Of a stretch of DNA of 13,765 nucleotides, positions 13,086 through 13,765 are shown in pieces. Position 1 is the first letter of the stretch, and each line of letters opens with the position of its first letter. The stretch is from an uncultured Prevotella sp. GTDB lineage: Bacteria > Bacteroidota > Bacteroidia > Bacteroidales > Bacteroidaceae. Under the pieces are notes generated by a model. It was not told the DNA's origin and searched no databases. It worked only from the letters and a program-made list of their open reading frames with translations. Location: the NCBI GenBank assembly GCA_900765465.1, contig CAAFRM010000301.1, positions 1 to 13,765 on the forward strand. The letters are read 5' to 3'. A program made the position numbers and the translations under genes.

Positions 13086-13765
13086 ATGGCAGAAATGAAT
13101 TTCGGTGGCGTAATGGAAACTGTTGTCACTAGTCATGAATTTTCATTGGAGAAAGCACGTGAAGTATTGAAGAACGAAACTATCGCAGTTATCGGTTACG
13201 GTATCCAGGGTCCTGGTCAGGCTTGCAACCTTCGCGATAATGGTTTCAACGTCATCGTCGGACAGCGTCAGGGTAAGACCTACGAGAAGTGTTTGAAGGA
13301 TGGCTGGGTACCAGGCAAGACTTTGTTCTCTATCGAGGAAGCTGCTGAGAAGGGTACTATCATCTGTATGTTGCTTTCTGATGCCGGTCAGATTGCTTGC
13401 TGGCCAAAAATTAAGCCACACCTCACAGCAGGTAAGACTTTGTATTATTCACATGGTTTCGCTATCAACTGGAGCGATCGCACAGGCGTTGTTCCACCTA
13501 AGGATATTGATGTTATTATGGTTGCACCTAAGGGTTCTGGTACTTCTCTCCGCACTATGTTCTGCGAGGGTCGTGGCTTGAACTGTTCTTACGCTGTTTA
13601 TCAGGATGCATCTGGCAAGGCAGAGGAAAAGACTATTGCATTCGGTATCGGTATCGGTGCAGGTTATCTGTTCAAAACTACATTCCAGCGTGAGGCTACT
13701 TCTGACCTTACTGGTGAGCGTGGTTCTTTGATGGGTGCTATCGAGGGTCTCTTGGAGGCTCAGTA
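13086..13765 (+). CDS. ilvC: Ketol-acid reductoisomerase IlvC (3' end cut by window)
   Basis: 226 codons are present; the gene runs off the window end (family length in Bacteroidetes about 347). The Mg- and NAD(P)H-dependent enzyme rearranges and reduces acetolactate or acetohydroxybutyrate to the dihydroxy acids used by IlvD. The Rossmann motif GYGIQG is at 37-42 and the cofactor-specificity loop GQRQGK at 59-64. The catalytic histidine is H123 in SHGF, VAPKGSG at 146-152 holds the conserved lysine K149, and DLTGERG at 207-213 supplies metal ligands D207 and E211. No frameshift or missing residue is seen in the visible part. It has its own promoter and a long leader, so it can be controlled separately from ilvDBN. 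The ATG at 13086 gives the standard MAEMNFGGVME terminus. Confidence 0.96.
   Translation, partial: MAEMNFGGVMETVVTSHEFSLEKAREVLKNETIAVIGYGIQGPGQACNLRDNGFNVIVGQRQGKTYEKCLKDGWVPGKTLFSIEEAAEKGTIICMLLSDAGQIACWPKIKPHLTAGKTLYYSHGFAINWSDRTGVVPPKDIDVIMVAPKGSGTSLRTMFCEGRGLNCSYAVYQDASGKAEEKTIAFGIGIGAGYLFKTTFQREATSDLTGERGSLMGAIEGLLEAQ

Noticed and set aside
12906..13136. 76-codon minus-strand frame across the ilvC leader
   Set aside because: It overlaps the ilvC promoter, leader and 5' coding region, lacks its own promoter or recognisable domain, and its Cys/Pro/Tyr content follows from the GC-rich leader.

Overview
The window is ordinary chromosomal sequence from a member of the Bacteroidales, most likely Prevotellaceae (Segatella/Prevotella copri-like). 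The evidence is promoters of the Bacteroidetes type (-33 TTTG, -7 TAnnTTTG, spacer 19-20 bp), the absence of Shine-Dalgarno sequences, a secreted GH51 arabinofuranosidase, Bacteroidetes-style Ffh, FolD and IlvC sequences, and the ilvD-ilvB-ilvN-thioesterase-ilvC order. The genus assignment is inference. All ten genes are on the plus strand. I saw no tRNA, rRNA, CRISPR array, insertion sequence or phage gene.

Layout. 15-1394: GltD/NfnB-type iron-sulfur flavoprotein. 1491-2156: small exported protein with one carboxypeptidase-regulatory-like domain, under its own promoter. 2229-3581: ffh (SRP GTPase), with its own promoter, followed after 64 bp by folD (3646-4524). Two hairpins follow folD, the second a clear intrinsic terminator. 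4708-7389: an 893-residue secreted GH51 alpha-L-arabinofuranosidase with an N-terminal beta-propeller-like extension and a polyserine insert, standing alone without SusC/SusD genes. Three successive hairpins follow it, the last a strong terminator.

7530-13765: branched-chain amino acid biosynthesis: ilvD, ilvB, ilvN, an acyl-ACP thioesterase and the first two thirds of ilvC (cut by the window end). ilvD has a good promoter. ilvB and ilvN follow at 88 and 59 bp without recognisable promoters, so ilvDBN is probably one transcript, ending at a strong terminator after ilvN. The thioesterase follows. ilvC has its own near-perfect promoter and a GC-rich, structured leader of about 150 nt. IlvB/IlvN make acetolactate or acetohydroxybutyrate, IlvC isomerises and reduces it, and IlvD dehydrates the product to the 2-keto acids. 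Those keto acids feed valine, isoleucine and leucine and also supply primers for branched-chain fatty acids, which is a plausible reason for an acyl-ACP thioesterase in this cluster.

No wholly new multi-gene system is evident. The strongest leads are non-coding: the ilvC leader, which has competing base-pairings around a GCGGC segment; a 17-bp element repeated exactly at about 30 bp before both ilvN and the thioesterase; phased repeats directly upstream of the promoter at 1437; and an inverted repeat with an extra half-site before the arabinofuranosidase. All pairings were found by eye and no folding energies were computed.
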